A stretch of 64,000 nt of DNA. Origin: Tupaia tana (lineage: Eukaryota > Chordata > Mammalia > Scandentia > Tupaiidae). The stretch lies in assembly GCA_026018925.1 (NCBI GenBank), contig JAKSZU010000025.1, forward strand, positions 27,450,696 through 27,514,695, given 5' to 3'. The notes under the pieces are model-generated. The model worked only from the letters and a program-made list of their open reading frames with translations. It had not been told where the DNA came from and made no database searches. Below are positions 35,231 through 46,724 of the stretch, piece after piece. Made by a program: the position numbers and the translations under genes. Position 1 is the first letter of the stretch; the number at the start of each line of letters is the position of its first letter.

Positions 35231-36057
35231 GACACCAGCAAAGCACAAGGTTAAAGAAGAAAGAATAGGAACTATGCGGAGAAATTTGTGCAACTCACTT
35301 CCCGAGTCATGAAAGGGCCAAAGCGGCCATGCTAAGTCCCACGTACGACGACTGATCTTTCTGACAACATAAGGAGACAGCAAGACAGTAATATTCAACC
35401 TGGGATGCTGTTTCTAGTCTTGAACCTCCTGAAATAAATGCAGTCTAGGCTGAATGTAGACATAGTATGGTCTGCCGTTTGAAAGCTGGGTCCTTGAGCT
35501 TCTTACATCACAGTGCCGTAGGTTCTGGTATCGTAGAACGCTAGATGTGTGAGTATTTCTGGACAGGTACTGGATGTGAGTAGCTTGAAAGAGTCAACCT
35601 TACTGTCCTAAATTTGATATCTGTCATATATCTTTGCCTCCCAGATTTCAGATCCTTGGAAAGGTAAGCTGACATCTTTTCCCTAGCTCCTCTACTTAGT
35701 GGAGAACCGTCATGTAGAAGATATTGAATAATACTCGGCAAATATAGCTGAATAGGAAGCAGATTATGGTACAGATGTCCTATCTCCATATAACACAATG
35801 ATTTATTCATTTGCTTACTTATTTATTTGTTCACTGAATATATTAAGTATCTACTGTGACAACCCATCTAACATATATTTGAACAATTAAGTATATATCT
35901 TAAGCTAGAGATGCATAGTAAAACACAGTTTTAATAGACTTTGGGAAGATGCTTTTCCTCTGATGCAGGAAATTAGAATTCAAGGCTTTCTTTTGGGGAG
36001 ACGCGCCATAGACACCATTGTCTTTAGTGGTTAAGTGTCTTTGCTCAAATTGAACTG
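35231..36057. other. unique DNA with L2-like remnant
   Basis: 35800-35875 (TTATTTGTTCACTGAATATA, AAGTATCTACTGTGAC) reads like the reverse of an L2 3' end. Nothing else recognised. Confidence 0.4.
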
Positions 36058-36127
36058 TTGGGTTGTTGGAAAAGTCATGACACATTTTTGCATGAAAAGA
36101 TATAGAATGACTTTTCTGACAACCCAA
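36058..36127. mobile_element. 70-bp mariner-type MITE
   Basis: Left end TTGGGTTGTTGGAAAAGTCA; right end on the other strand TTGGGTTGTCAGAAAAGTCA. The inverted repeats differ at two positions over 20. TA follows at 36128-36129; the left flank is TG, a decayed TA. Same family as 19973-20043. Confidence 0.87.
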
Positions 36128-36142
36128 TATAATATTACCACC

Positions 36143-36352
36143 AGGTAGAACAGGCTGCAGCAAGCTATAGCCCATTGCCTATGTGTATCGATAAAGTTTT
36201 ATTGGGACACAGCTACATTCATTCATTTTCATGCTGTTAAGAGCTCCTTTCATGAGTATTTGAGCCAGAAGTCATTTGCCAAGCCTGATATACCTAGTCT
36301 TTTTTTATTTTTATTTTTTTAAAAGAAAGGCTACCAACTCCTGAACTAGAAG
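36143..36352 (+). mobile_element. hAT-like non-autonomous DNA transposon
   Basis: GCAGCAAGCTATAGCCCATT, ATAAAGTTTTATTGGGACAC, AGCTACATTCATTCATTTTC and a close near AGGCTACCAACTCCTG match a widespread mammalian non-autonomous element, which I take as hAT-type from memory of its wording. Diverged; the class assignment is not certain. Confidence 0.55.
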
Positions 36353-36394
36353 ATACTCAACACCATTCTTTGTAGAGATGTGTATTTCAGCCAG

Positions 36395-36540
36395 CCTACT
36401 TAGGAGCTCAGAAAACCTTGAGAATTTACTTAACTTCTCTGAGCCTCAGCTACTTAATCTAGAAAATGGGATTATTGTGAGGACTCAGCTGTTCATTCCA
36501 AAAACAGCACTCGGGAAGCTGTAGTTTGTGGTCTCATTCT
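36395..36540 (+). mobile_element. MIR fragment
   Basis: GAATTTACTTAACTTCTCTG, AGCCTCAGCTACTTAATCTA, GAAAATGGGATTATTGTGAG match the MIR core. Confidence 0.8.
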
Positions 36541-36618
36541 CAGTGCAAGGCCGATGTGGAGTTAGTCTTTCAATGAATCCCCTTGAGTGAGAGGATGAAT
36601 AGAACAGCCAGCCAAATG

Positions 36619-36660
36619 GGAAAAAAAAAAAACAAAACAAAACAAAACAAAAAAAAAAAA
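36619..36660. repeat. A-rich (AAAAC)n tract
   Basis: Poly(A) interrupted by regular C every five bases in its middle part. Confidence 0.9.
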
Positions 36661-36837
36661 CCCACGTTTAGACCGATTCTGAGTAGAAATGTATCCAAAT
36701 ATCTTTGCAGACTTGCTCTTAGGTTTAAACATTAATTTACACACATGCCATACATGTGAAACAAAACTCTCTCTCTCGTCAGCATCATTGCTGATGGCAT
36801 TAATAATAATAATGACTACCATGTGGGGCCTTGAAAT

Positions 36838-37035
36838 GTGGGCATGGTGCTAAGTGCTTCTAAAATATTGTGTCATCGAATCCTCAAGACAACTCTGTGA
36901 GGCGGACAGTTTTATTTGATTTCAGATAAGGACCCTAAGGTTTGGGGGGGAGGGAGAATGATTTGTTCAAGATGGTTCAACCAGGAAGTGGTGAAGTAAG
37001 AATCTGAAACCAGATCTCGCCTGAAAAGTGAGCTT
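36838..37035 (-). mobile_element. MIR, minus strand
   Basis: GCATGGTGCTAAGTGCTTCT, CGAATCCTCAAGACAACTCT, TTCAGATAAGGACCCTAAGG, AACCAGGAAGTGGTGAAGTA are reverse-strand MIR wording in order. Confidence 0.85.
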
Positions 37036-37939
37036 TTTAGCCAACATCCTCTGGAGCCTCCCGCTGCTGTCTCTGGAGACCGTTCTCCTGCTGTTGGTGC
37101 CCTCTGCCCTCGCTGTTGCGTTTTACCCTTAACCTGCAGGACAAGAGTGAGGCGTCGTCTAAAAATCTATGATCTTACTGGTGTAATCGGGAAGGAGGGA
37201 GGAATCCCACGTATTCGTTGAATTTATATTAAAGAGTAAATTCACAGCCGACCCAGTGAAGCCTTTGTTACGTACCTGGTAACCAAGATGAAATCTGCTG
37301 AGACTGTGAAGTTGCAGCCAGCAGTGGCTAGCTTTGGAAATGCCGTGGCCCACCTAGGCTCCTAGATGCCCGTGCTCCTCGCGCCTTTCCTGGTCACCAG
37401 CAACCTCGATCCAGCGGCCCCTCCTGTGTTTAATGTGGCCGGATTCTCCTTGCCGATCGGCAGTGTTTGGGCAGCTCTCTTCACTGCACCGTGTCCAGCA
37501 GCGAGACTCTCCGCCTGACGTGCGCGTTCCTGTGAGTCGAGTTGCTCAGACACGGCCCTGAGACCTACCGACAGGCACGTGGTTGGACAGGTGGGGTGAG
37601 GCAGGCCTGGCGACCTGGGTGCGGAAGTGTCCCACTGCACTCCCTCTTTCCGGGCCTCATGGATCGAGCTGTTGTGTCTGTCTGGGCCTCTTCCCGGGAG
37701 AAGGACAGGTTGCATTTCTGCGCTTGCTTTCAGTTTCCCTTTCTGTGAGAACGTCCACACCCAGCTTCTGTGTAATGTAGCTGAACCCCGAGTAGCTTTC
37801 TGCAGTCAGACGGTGCCGAGAGTTCTAGGTAAGCACCTGTTAGAGGCTGTAACCTATTACCCCACGTTCTGCTGGAACCCAGCTCCCACGATGCCTGCAT
37901 TTTGAGAGAAGCCCTCAAAGGAGATGAGAAGGATAAAGT
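37036..37939. other. GC- and CpG-richer unique DNA
   Basis: 37370-37640 holds many CpGs (CTCGCGCC, GCCGATCGGC, GACGTGCGCG). Several overlapping open frames occur on both strands, as expected in GC-rich DNA. No gene or repeat recognised. Confidence 0.4.
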
Positions 37940-37941
37940 GG

Positions 37942-38208
37942 GGTGGTAAGGATGGAGTCTTAGTTAGAACTGGTGTGCTCCTGAGAAGAGGGAGAGATGC
38001 CGGAGCTCTCTCTCCATGGCCTGCAGAAGCAGGGTACTGACCAGGAAGGCCTGGAAGAGATCCCTGGCCGGGACCCAGAGTGACAGATACCTGGACGGGG
38101 CTCTTCTGGCCTCCAGCACTGGGAGGCTGTACTCTCTGCTGTCCACTGCACGTGGCCTACAGAATTTCGTTACGGTGGCCCAAGCCAAGCGGTGTAGCAC
38201 CGTCACAG
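37942..38208 (+). mobile_element. MLT1-type MaLR LTR, 3' part
   Basis: GAGAAGAGGGAGAGATGCCG, GGCCTCCAGCACTGGGAGGC, TACGGTGGCCCAAGCCAAGC follow the 3' half of MLT1 LTRs. Diverged. Confidence 0.6.
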
Positions 38209-39589
38209 ACACAGCTGAGTCCCGACAGTCCCATTCCTGGGGCCATTTACATTCAGACTTTTTTGAAACACAGGAAACACTGATTGTTACAGGAGACGTT
38301 TCTGTTGAAGGACACCTATGTAATAATTTCTAAGTCCTTGAGAGAAACATTACAAGTTTTTATAGAATCTACAGATGAACAATCTTTCCTTTGCACTGCC
38401 CTTTTAAGTCATAGCGAGTTGGAACGTTGGCAAGGTGTTTGATATCTGATCTCACAATATAAGCATCTTCATTCACCGTAAACCTGATGTCTCAGAGTCT
38501 GAGTCTCTAAACATGTACAGTACCCAGGTAACTCGCAGCTCGTACGTTTTCTTCTGAACGAAAGGAGAGCACAGAAAAGGCCTGTTAACATTTCCTTTGC
38601 TTCATCTATTTAGTTTTTTGTTGTCGATGTTTGATTTTAGAGGAAAATTTCCGTTTCTAGGTAAGCTGTCTGAAAAGCGTCTGAGAACCATGAGTTTGAG
38701 AATTGCTGTCACTAAATCATTTTGTAGTTTCCCCATGGCTGACCCTTGTCCCCCAGAACCTCTCTCAAATTTTCACCATTGTGCTAAACTTGTAACACCT
38801 CGTGTGGGTTCCTCCGTACAGAGGACTGTCCTGCGGAGTCGTCGGACCTGTCAGCCATGTTGGTCATTACCGTTTCTGTCCCCAGGTTATAGTTAGTGTT
38901 GACGCTGTGCACAGAGTAGCCTTAGCCACCGAAACAGCGCTGACTCCACAGCGACTCCGCGGTAACTGTGCTCAAGGGGGCGGGGTGTTTGGTAACTTCA
39001 GGGAGGATGACTTGGCTTTGAGGTTGAACTTGAGATTCAGTTTCCATTTCGCGAATTCCTGGTGGAGACTTTTCGGCCGTATAACACAAGGCTTATTTGT
39101 GTAACTCGAGGTCATCAGAGTCTGATCCCACCAGGCAGTTCCCTTTGGACTTCGACAGAATGAAATTGAAGTGTTGAATTCATTGTTTACATATATTTTT
39201 TCCCCTCAAACTTTTGTGGTCTGTATGTTTAAGGAAAATAGAGATCTCTTTGTTTAAGGAAAATGGCTTATATTTTAAATGTTTTTATGTGGCATATAAA
39301 TACAGCCTATTTTTATTTTCCCATTTTTTTTTTGTAAGATCTCAAAGTATTATATGCCAGCCGTCAGAAGAGCATGTGAAGATTTAAAGATATTTTTATA
39401 AATCGTTCATGCATCTGAAGAGCAGAAATGATTGATGTTTGTGAGAAACAACTGTGGGACAGCTCAAGCACAAGATTATCAGCGATGCCTGTGTGTTGCT
39501 CAGGGACCTGCACGCTCTGGCTTCGGATTGCCTTTGGGCTCAGGCCACCCTCTCCAGTGCCTCATCTGCAGTCACAGTGAAGACTTTCT
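38209..39589. other. unique DNA, no gene seen
   Basis: No repeat recognised. Open frames at 38597-39104 have no known content. Confidence 0.4.
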
Positions 39590-39945
39590 CAGGCCCTGGG
39601 GTCTCTGTGCCTTTCCTCCTCCCGTTCCTTCTGCCAGCCACGCCAACCCGACCCAACTCATTCCATCCCATGTGCCATTTTCCGTTCGACCAATTCATTT
39701 TTGCCCTTTTAAGCATTCCTCAAGTACCAGGGCAGCTCTCTGACCCTTCCCTGCAGAATTAATTGGCCGGGAGCAACACCAAAAACGTCCTTCGTTATGA
39801 ATTATTTACTCGCCCGTCTCTCCCATTAGTCTAGGAGTTCTGCAAAGGCCAAGGTTGGGTCCCGCTCACCTGGCGTTTCAGCTCTGTGCTTCGTGCTGAG
39901 TCTGGCAGGTAGTGAGCAGTGCATAAATATTTGGTCACTAGGTCT
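39590..39945 (+). mobile_element. L2 3' end
   Basis: TGAATTATTTACTCGCCCGT, CTCCCATTAGTCTAGGAGTT, GTGCTGAGTCTGGCAGGTAG and GCATAAATATTTGGTCAC give the usual closing text of L2. The 5' limit is uncertain. Confidence 0.7.
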
Positions 39946-40335
39946 ATAGTTAGATCTGCTAATTCTGCATTTAAACTGGAAGTTCGTGAAAGACACACGG
40001 AATTGTGTGTATGGAGGGGACGTTTTAGGGAGGATGACAGAGTACAGAAGACCTTGCCCTCACACTGTGTTGGTATGAGCGGTGTGCTCTGTTCTGTCAT
40101 CTCGGGAACCAAGCTGCATCTGTTAATCGTGAGATGTTCTTCATCCCACTGGCAGGGACCCGTCTCCGTCCGTTGAGGTCTTCTGTGCTCTGAGTTACTG
40201 CGGGCATCCAAGGAGCAAGTCCCCTGAGGTTTGTCTCATTGACAGGAAGCCACATCCGGGCATGGAGAGGACGAGGGCGTCACAGCTAGCTGTATAAAGT
40301 GACCGGGAAGAAGAAAGCTCGCCCTTGCTCGCTCG
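39946..40335. other. unique DNA
   Basis: Nothing recognised. Confidence 0.4.
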
Positions 40336-40339
40336 CTCT

Positions 40340-41075
40340 CAACGCGTGGTAAAATGTACAGAACACAGAACTGACTGGTGTTGAGAGGGCACAATCACAC
40401 CGTCGTGTAACTCCCCGTACCAAATCCAGAACATTCAGTCATCTGAAACGGAAATTCTGTACCCATTAAACACGCTCTCCCTGTTTTGTTCCCTCAAGTC
40501 CCTTTTAGCCACTTTTCTGTTTCCTTCCTTGGTGAACCTGACTATTCCGCACCACGCGTGTGAGTAGGATCATACACGATTAGTCCTTGTGTGTCCGACT
40601 AACTGCACTGAACGTGGCATCTTCAAGGTTCGTCCATGTTGGGACACCCATCACAGTTCCTTTTTGAAGGCTGAATAATATGCCACTGTGTGCGTGTGCC
40701 CTGTTTTGTTTATCCACTCACCCACCGCTGGGCATTTGGGTTATTTCCAGCTTTCTAGCTATTATAAATGCTGCTGCTGTAAACAGTAACGTTCAAGGAT
40801 CTGTTTTTGAGTTCCTGCTTTCCATTGCTTTGAGCACATACCCCGAAGTACAATTGCTGGGTCATACGGTAATTCTGTGTTTCGGTTTTTAAGGAGCCGC
40901 CATGTTTATTTCCAAGCAGCTGTACCTTTTCATATTCCCACCATCAGTGTTCCCGGGGTCAGATTTCTGAGCCGCTTCGCTAGTGTTTTTTCCAGAGTGT
41001 TGCGTTTTATACCAGCCATCCACACAGGGAAGTCACAGCTTGTTTCTTGCTTTCATTGTCACTTTTGAAATACAG
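40340..41075 (-). mobile_element. L1 3' UTR and ORF2 end, minus strand
   Basis: Reverse-strand L1 wording: GTGGTAAAATGTACAGAACA, TTCTGTACCCATTAAACACG, AAGGCTGAATAATATGCCAC, TTTGTTTATCCACTCACCCA, TTGGGTTATTTCCAGCTTTC, AATTGCTGGGTCATACGGTA. Typical of an L1MA/MB-age element. Open frames across it are remnants or shadows. Confidence 0.85.
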
Positions 41076-41545
41076 CTTGTGCCCAAATCATTCCTTACGT
41101 TGAAAAAGCAAAGACCACCAGTTTGGGTGACTGACAGCATTTTGAATAGCTAATTTTAAAACAGTATGCGAAAATAATAAAATAAAGTGAATTATCTCCT
41201 GTCTAACCGGATGGCTCTGGCTTAGACCAAAAATCCAACATGGAAGGAAGGCCCGTCCCCTCTGGCACAGACTATGGAAGCAGCTGTATAACTCCCGCTC
41301 TCCTCTCTGCCAAGGTGACGTAGCAGAGGGGAGGTCTCTCAGTAAACGTCACGAGAGCAGACCCTACATGGAAACGTGGACTATGTGAGAAACACACCTT
41401 CACTGTGCTGAGCTACTGAGATCTGGGCTGTGACTGTGGCCTAACCCAGCTGGTTCCGTTCTGGTTGACCCAATACCACGACCATTTCCAAGATGGATGT
41501 TACCACAATGTGGAGTGCACAGGCTGCTGCTTGTTTAGAGAAGAG
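41076..41545. other. unique DNA
   Basis: Nothing recognised. Confidence 0.4.
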
Positions 41546-41547
41546 GA

Positions 41548-41792
41548 TTCTGGGCCAGCCAGTGGCATGGAGGTTAAGTTGTTGGATCCCACATGGCCGA
41601 CTTGGTGGTTTGAGTCCCAGACCTGGTGGCTTGAAAATCATGCTGGAGATGTTTGTGTGCGCCCAAAATCCTGAAAGGAGAATGGGGGAGAGGGGATTGC
41701 AGTGTGGTCGTGTCCCCTGGGAGGAGATTTCTCACTCTCTCTCTTCCTCTCTGGCAAGTACACACACTTTTTGGTAAAAACAAACAAAAGAC
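41548..41792 (+). mobile_element. long tRNA-derived SINE, older copy, plus strand
   Basis: GGGCCAGCCAGTGGCATGGA head, GGTTTGAGTCCCAGACCTGG, body CCCAAAATCCTGAAAGGAGA, CCCCTGGGAGG, CTCTGGCAAGTACACACAC, A-rich end. Confidence 0.82.
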
Positions 41793-42188
41793 GAAAAAGA
41801 CAATGCTCTCAGTAAGAAGGTTTACCAACCAGGATAGCTTCCATTTTTTAATCTGGTGAAAAGTTACATTAAAAGATGTGTTACCGTGTAGACCCTGTGT
41901 TTCAGAGTTTGTCCGGATCACCACCCTACTAAAGAAAGAATGTCGTTTTCTCCCCCGCCAGTGCTCGGCACTCCACTTCCGCTCTGAAGACTCCGTACGG
42001 GGCAGCGTGCTTCCCGTGAGCGGGAGCTCAGGGCTCCTCCCGTGAGGTGCTCGCTTCATCACCAGGGCTCTGTCACGTGTCACGTAGAGTACACTCTCTG
42101 CCCTCTTCACGTGCTTACCACGCATTGGTTTCATTCACTTATTTCTTCCATTTATATTCTTACTCATTTTTAAAACATATTCAATAAA
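41793..42188. other. unique DNA
   Basis: Nothing recognised. Confidence 0.4.
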
Positions 42189-42189
42189 C

Positions 42190-42492
42190 AATTTTTTGGT
42201 TTGCTTTTAAATTTTTACTTTTTTCAAATTAACAGATGTATGTGTTTATCATGGGCAACATTATGTTTTAACATATGCATGCCTTGTGAACCGATCCATA
42301 TATATAACCAGCAAATGCAGTACATCATAGAGTTGCCCTTTTTTTGGTAGAGAGAGCACTCAGTATAACTCTGTATTTTCTCAGGAACACAATTTTGACA
42401 TTAACTTTAGATCCCTGTAGTATAATAAATCTCCTGGAATTTTTTCCTTACCTACCTGTAATTATGTATCTTAACCAACATCTCATATGCCT
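42190..42492 (-). mobile_element. L1 3' UTR, minus strand
   Basis: GGCAACATTATGTTTTAACA, ATGCATGCCTTGTGAACCGA, AAATGCAGTACATCATAG and TCAGTATAACTCTGTATTTT follow reverse-strand L1 3' UTR wording. No ORF2 attached. Confidence 0.55.
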
Positions 42493-42506
42493 TAAGAACC
42501 ACTTTT

Positions 42507-42772
42507 TTTTTTTTTTTTTTTGACAGGTTTTTGCTATAGGGCGCTTGCACTTACCAGAAAGAGAGAGACAGAGAGACAGACAGAAAGCAAGAAATCACCC
42601 CCCAGGGGGGGATGGCCACGCTGCAATCCCTTCTCCTCCATTCTCCTCTTAGGATCTAGGGCATGCACGCACACGCGCCTGGCGTGAGTTTAAGCCACCG
42701 GGTCCAGGACTCGAACCACGGTCGACTACATGGGAGTCCAGTGACATAGCCATCACACCAACTGCTGGTCCC
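42507..42772 (-). mobile_element. long tRNA-derived SINE, minus strand
   Basis: Full layout with T run, GCTATAGGGCGCTTGCAC, palindrome, and CAACTGCTGGTCCC at the head. A perfect 13-bp duplication AAGAACCACTTTT lies at 42494-42506 and 42773-42785. Confidence 0.93.
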
Positions 42773-42785
42773 AAGAACCACTTTT

Positions 42786-43500
42786 GAATGCCTAGTGTAT
42801 GCATTAGTCCGGTGCTGGGGTGAGTGTGCCAGCCTGGGGGTTCTGGAAATGCCACCCTGTGCCCGTCCGGAAGGGCTTTGCTGTCTAGTGTAACGTCTGG
42901 TCACGGCGGCCTTCGCGCCCTGGGTAGGCCGGCACGTTCAGGGCAGTAACCGTCCTTTGGACATTGTGTGCTGACGCGGCCAGGCCTGTGCAGTTCAGCC
43001 AGACAGAGCAATCCGTCCAGAACGACCTAACTGTGGATGAGAAAAGGGGGGGAAAAAGCTAGATTTAGACAACCAGTTTTAGAAAGTTACATGGAAGAAC
43101 ACGTCAGGAGTTAGTTACTGGGATAAGAATACCACGTGAACTCGGGAGAAGGGCAGGAACTCAGACAGCCGGGATCTGTCCGTGACATACAAATGTCCTT
43201 TCCACGTCTTCCCTGTCGATGGGGTGATCGAGGAGGGGGGTTACGGGGTCATGGCAGTTCTTCTTGGTAGGGGAGAGGAGCAGATAGTAGAGGGAGGGCC
43301 AGAGGGGCACGGGGAAGAAACCCTTAAGCTTCCCTGGGTGTCAGTCTGCACGCACCTGGGCCGGCTTTGCAGAGCTCTCATGCTGACATGCTGTTACCGT
43401 TCTTTGGCCCACCAGAAAATAGACACGCAAGATCTTTGAGCAGCCTCCAAAATGGCTGCCACCACCTTCGTCCTTGGTCATTTCCCTTCTGCTTTGGTTG
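42786..43500. other. unique DNA
   Basis: Nothing recognised; locally GC-rich at 42830-42960. Confidence 0.4.
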
Positions 43501-43720
43501 GCACACACATATACACGCACACACACACCTACCTATACATGCACACACGTGAGTATATATGCACACACATACATATACATACGTGTGTACAAAATCCACA
43601 CACGTATACACATACACATATGCATACATATACATATGCATATGCACATGTGTGTGTGCACATGTACACATATAATGCATGCACATATGTACACATACAC
43701 ATATATACACACATGTACAT
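43501..43720. repeat. complex CA/TA/TG alternating repeat
   Basis: About 220 bases of mostly alternating purine and pyrimidine built from ACAC, ATAT, GCAC and TGTG blocks. Long open frames here on both strands are artefacts of the periodicity. Confidence 0.93.
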
Positions 43721-44130
43721 AAATAATTGGTCCTTGGACCCAGCTTAGCAGAAGAAATACAGCAAACTGTGAGTAGATAAATGGTGACTTGCTTAAAATC
43801 GAAGTACCTTCATTTAGGTGTTCTGAAAATAAAATCTTCCAACAAGGATTCAAATTCCTGTAGTTTCCTCCAGATACGAAGGAAATATTCATAAGCAGAT
43901 AAAAAAGTGATTCCAAGAAATCAGGAAAAAGCACTTTTGGCCGATCACCGCTGTTGGTAATAGAGATTTGTTCTTCAGAGAAACTCTGGAAACAATGGAA
44001 AATAAATCCCTCAGAATTATCCCGACTGAAGGGCGAGAGAGCTGAGAGTGTACACACCAACTCTCACCAGCCAGACCCGAGTGAGTGCAATGCCTCAGCA
44101 TGTTCAGTCTGCACACCTGTGTGGGAAGAA
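43721..44130. other. unique DNA
   Basis: Nothing recognised. Confidence 0.4.
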
Positions 44131-44133
44131 AAG

Positions 44134-44357
44134 CACTGGGCTCCCACGTGGTCGACCGCAGTTCGAGCCCCTGACCCAGCAGCTTGAAACACAATGGGCG
44201 TGTGTGCGTGTGTGCCCAGAACCTCGAAAGGAGAATGAATGAGAGGGCATTGCTGTGTGACCCTGTCTCCCAGGAGGTTGATTTCTCCCTTTCTGTCTGT
44301 CTCTGTCTCTCCTGTGAGTGAGCACATACATCCTATAGCAAAAATTTACCCCCCCCA
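44134..44357 (+). mobile_element. long tRNA-derived SINE, head-truncated, plus strand
   Basis: It starts inside the head (TGGGCTCCCACGTGGTCGAC, B box AGTTCGAGCCC), then body CCCAGAACCTCGAAAGGAGA, TC run, CATCCTATAGCAAAAATTTA. Confidence 0.8.
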
Positions 44358-45810
44358 AATGATTTTGGATAAATCCCACAGTATAGGGTTGTAGTCCTAG
44401 CTTTGGAAATACTGCAGAAAGAGCTGCATCGCGGTTTCTAGGACTATGTACAGGGCGCTGACACAGTCCCCCTTACAGTGGGCTTGCGGGAAGGAGAAAG
44501 GAGAGAGAACCGTGCGTCTCGGTGCGCTGTCTTTAACACTTGGTTGAAACTCACACGTGCAGCCGCTGGGCCCTGTTCTGCATGCTTCCCTCTCCCTGCA
44601 GCTCCCCGCGTCCTGGCGGGAAACCTTTCCTCCTGTCCGTGGAGGAAGACCCCTGTCCATGGAGGAAGACCCGTGTCCGTCAGGTGAGAGGGTCTTCTTG
44701 TCGAACGACTCTCCTTCCAGGCTTCTGAACGTCCCTTTCGACCTGACGCCGTCCGGGTGACAGTGATCAGAGCAGACTAGCCCTCAGGGTGGCAGGGACC
44801 TGAGTGTCATGAGGTCCAGTCTTCCTACTGACATAAATGCATTTTCAATTACATTAAATATTAAATATTTGAAAATTAAAAGTGTGTACTTTTGAACATT
44901 GTTTGAATTAGAAAGGCAGAACTATTGAAGGTCACACACTGAATTTCCCAGGTACAGTGATAGTCGTGCCTCCTTCTGTTGACTCAGCTGTGTCCCTTTC
45001 TAAATAGTCATAAACACTTCAAAATAGACATACCTGCTTTCCAAGAAGGGAGAGAGATGATCAGATTGAACTCCTCCAGAAATCCAGACGAAGTGAAAGC
45101 TTCATTTTCCTTCCCCTTCAAGGCGGGATGTAGTTAATTCTGGCAATTTTCGTCTGTGTGTGCCTGTTTCCACGTGGCTCTCAGAGGTTAGTCCGACACT
45201 GTAAGCCTTCTAAGCTTCTGAAAGGAATTTGGGTTTAGTTTTCTTTTGTCAAAAAAAGGAAATTTTTTTTTTCTTTTTTAAGCAGTATTGATTTCCCTTA
45301 GGAACTAACAAAATATCTCTAGCCAAGCCTGATTTAAAATTCATGGAATATTGAAACTCACTGAGACAAACTGCAACTTTTGTTTGTAAATTATTTATTT
45401 GTTTGTGTGTTTGTTTATGTGATGTTCTTTAGAGAGATTTTTTAAAAACTAACTTAAAGTTGCTAATTAAAAGGCAAACACTAATGCCCAAGATTTCGTT
45501 TTCTTTTTGTTAATCTTTGAATGAATTTTCTTTTAGTCTAGAAAAATCAGGCTAATTCAATTATGTGCTTCCTTTTCTAGGAGGAAACTGCCATTTTACT
45601 ATTTTAAATATGCATTTCTTTATTAGACTTAAAATATATCTTACTAGGTTTCTAAAAAATCCTGTTTATGTTCTTGCTTTGTTTAGGGATTGCTGGTTAC
45701 ATGTAGGGACATGATATGCTTTGATAAGGGAAGGATATTGTTCAAATAATGTGAACTAAAACCTGCAATTATTTTAAAGCTTAATCATCATATAAGCAGA
45801 AACAAAAATT
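44358..45810. other. unique DNA with a short minisatellite
   Basis: 44400-44760 is GC-rich; 44820-45810 is AT-rich. No gene recognised. Confidence 0.4.
44632..44680. repeat. 20-bp tandem repeat, about 2.4 copies
   Basis: Unit CCTGTCCGTGGAGGAAGACC repeats at 44632-44651 and 44652-44671 with one change, plus a partial third copy. Confidence 0.85.
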
Positions 45811-45814
45811 AATA

Positions 45815-46440
45815 TTATTTTGAAATCTGTTACCGTAGTGCTTTCAGCTTTGTTCTTTTAGCTTAAGATTAATTTAGCTATTTGGGATCTCTGTGTCTTC
45901 ATACAGATTTTAGCGATTTTTCCCTATTTTCGTAAGACATATCATTAAAATCTTGAAAGTGATCCCATTGAACCCGTAGATACCTTTGGGTAGTGTGGAC
46001 ACTTTAACAATATTAATTCTTTTTATTCTTGTCATGGAGTATCTTTAAATTTATTTGTATCTCCTTGAATTTCTTTCATTAATATTTCATAGTTTTCAGT
46101 GTATAGATCTTTTGCTTCCTTGCTTAACTTTAAATATGTTTAAGCTATTATAAGTGGGGTTGTTTTATTTGTTTTTAATATAGTTTTTCGTTTGCATAAA
46201 CATACACTACTGATTTTTGTGGGCTGATTTTGCATCCTGCGACTTTACAGAATTTATTTCTTAAAGAGTTTATTGGTGGAGTCTTTAAGGCTTTCTCTTC
46301 CTAAGATCAAGTTATCTGCAAATGGGCAATTGAATGTCTTTTCTATTTTGGATGCCTTTCAGTTCTTTGTCCTTGACTATCTAAGCCATTCAGAACTGGG
46401 TTTGATCCGTCTGCTTGGGGTAAGAACATTGTGCCTGCAG
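45815..46440 (-). mobile_element. L1 ORF2 fragment, minus strand
   Basis: TCAGCTTTGTTCTTTTAGCT, GTAGTGTGGACACTTTAACA, GCATCCTGCGACTTTACAGA, ATCAAGTTATCTGCAAATGG are reverse-strand ORF2 reverse-transcriptase region wording. Stops and indels throughout. Confidence 0.88.
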
Positions 46441-46715
46441 TGCTTCCCTCCAGGTGCAGGTGCCTTCTCACTAGACGGGCCCTGGGCACTGCCAGGGCCT
46501 GGAGCTGCTTAACACTTACAGCAGGGGCACTTCAAAATGACTTGGAAGTGGGGAGGGACAGACGTTTTGTCTGAAGTTGGTATTTTTCATGCATACCTGT
46601 CAGCTTGTTCCAAAAAGACAGACTTTAGAAACGGAGCCAAAGTCATCCCCTTTACCCACAAACCTTTCCAGAACAAACCAAATCAACCAGGTGACAGAAG
46701 CTTCCCGTCCAATAT
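46441..46715. other. unique DNA
   Basis: Nothing recognised. Confidence 0.4.
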
Positions 46716-46724
46716 AATCCGGCT

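Noticed and set aside
37815-37837. 23-nt segment between CTGCAG and GTAAGC as a microexon
   Set aside because: Weak pyrimidine tract and no branch site. Much poorer than 8223-8266.
41574-42134. 186-codon minus-strand open frame
   Set aside because: Its C-terminal part is the reverse of a SINE (41548-41792) and the rest has no recognisable domain.
43378-44060. Long open frames rich in H/T/Y or C/M/Y over 43.5 kb
   Set aside because: Produced by the CA/TG alternating repeat on both strands.
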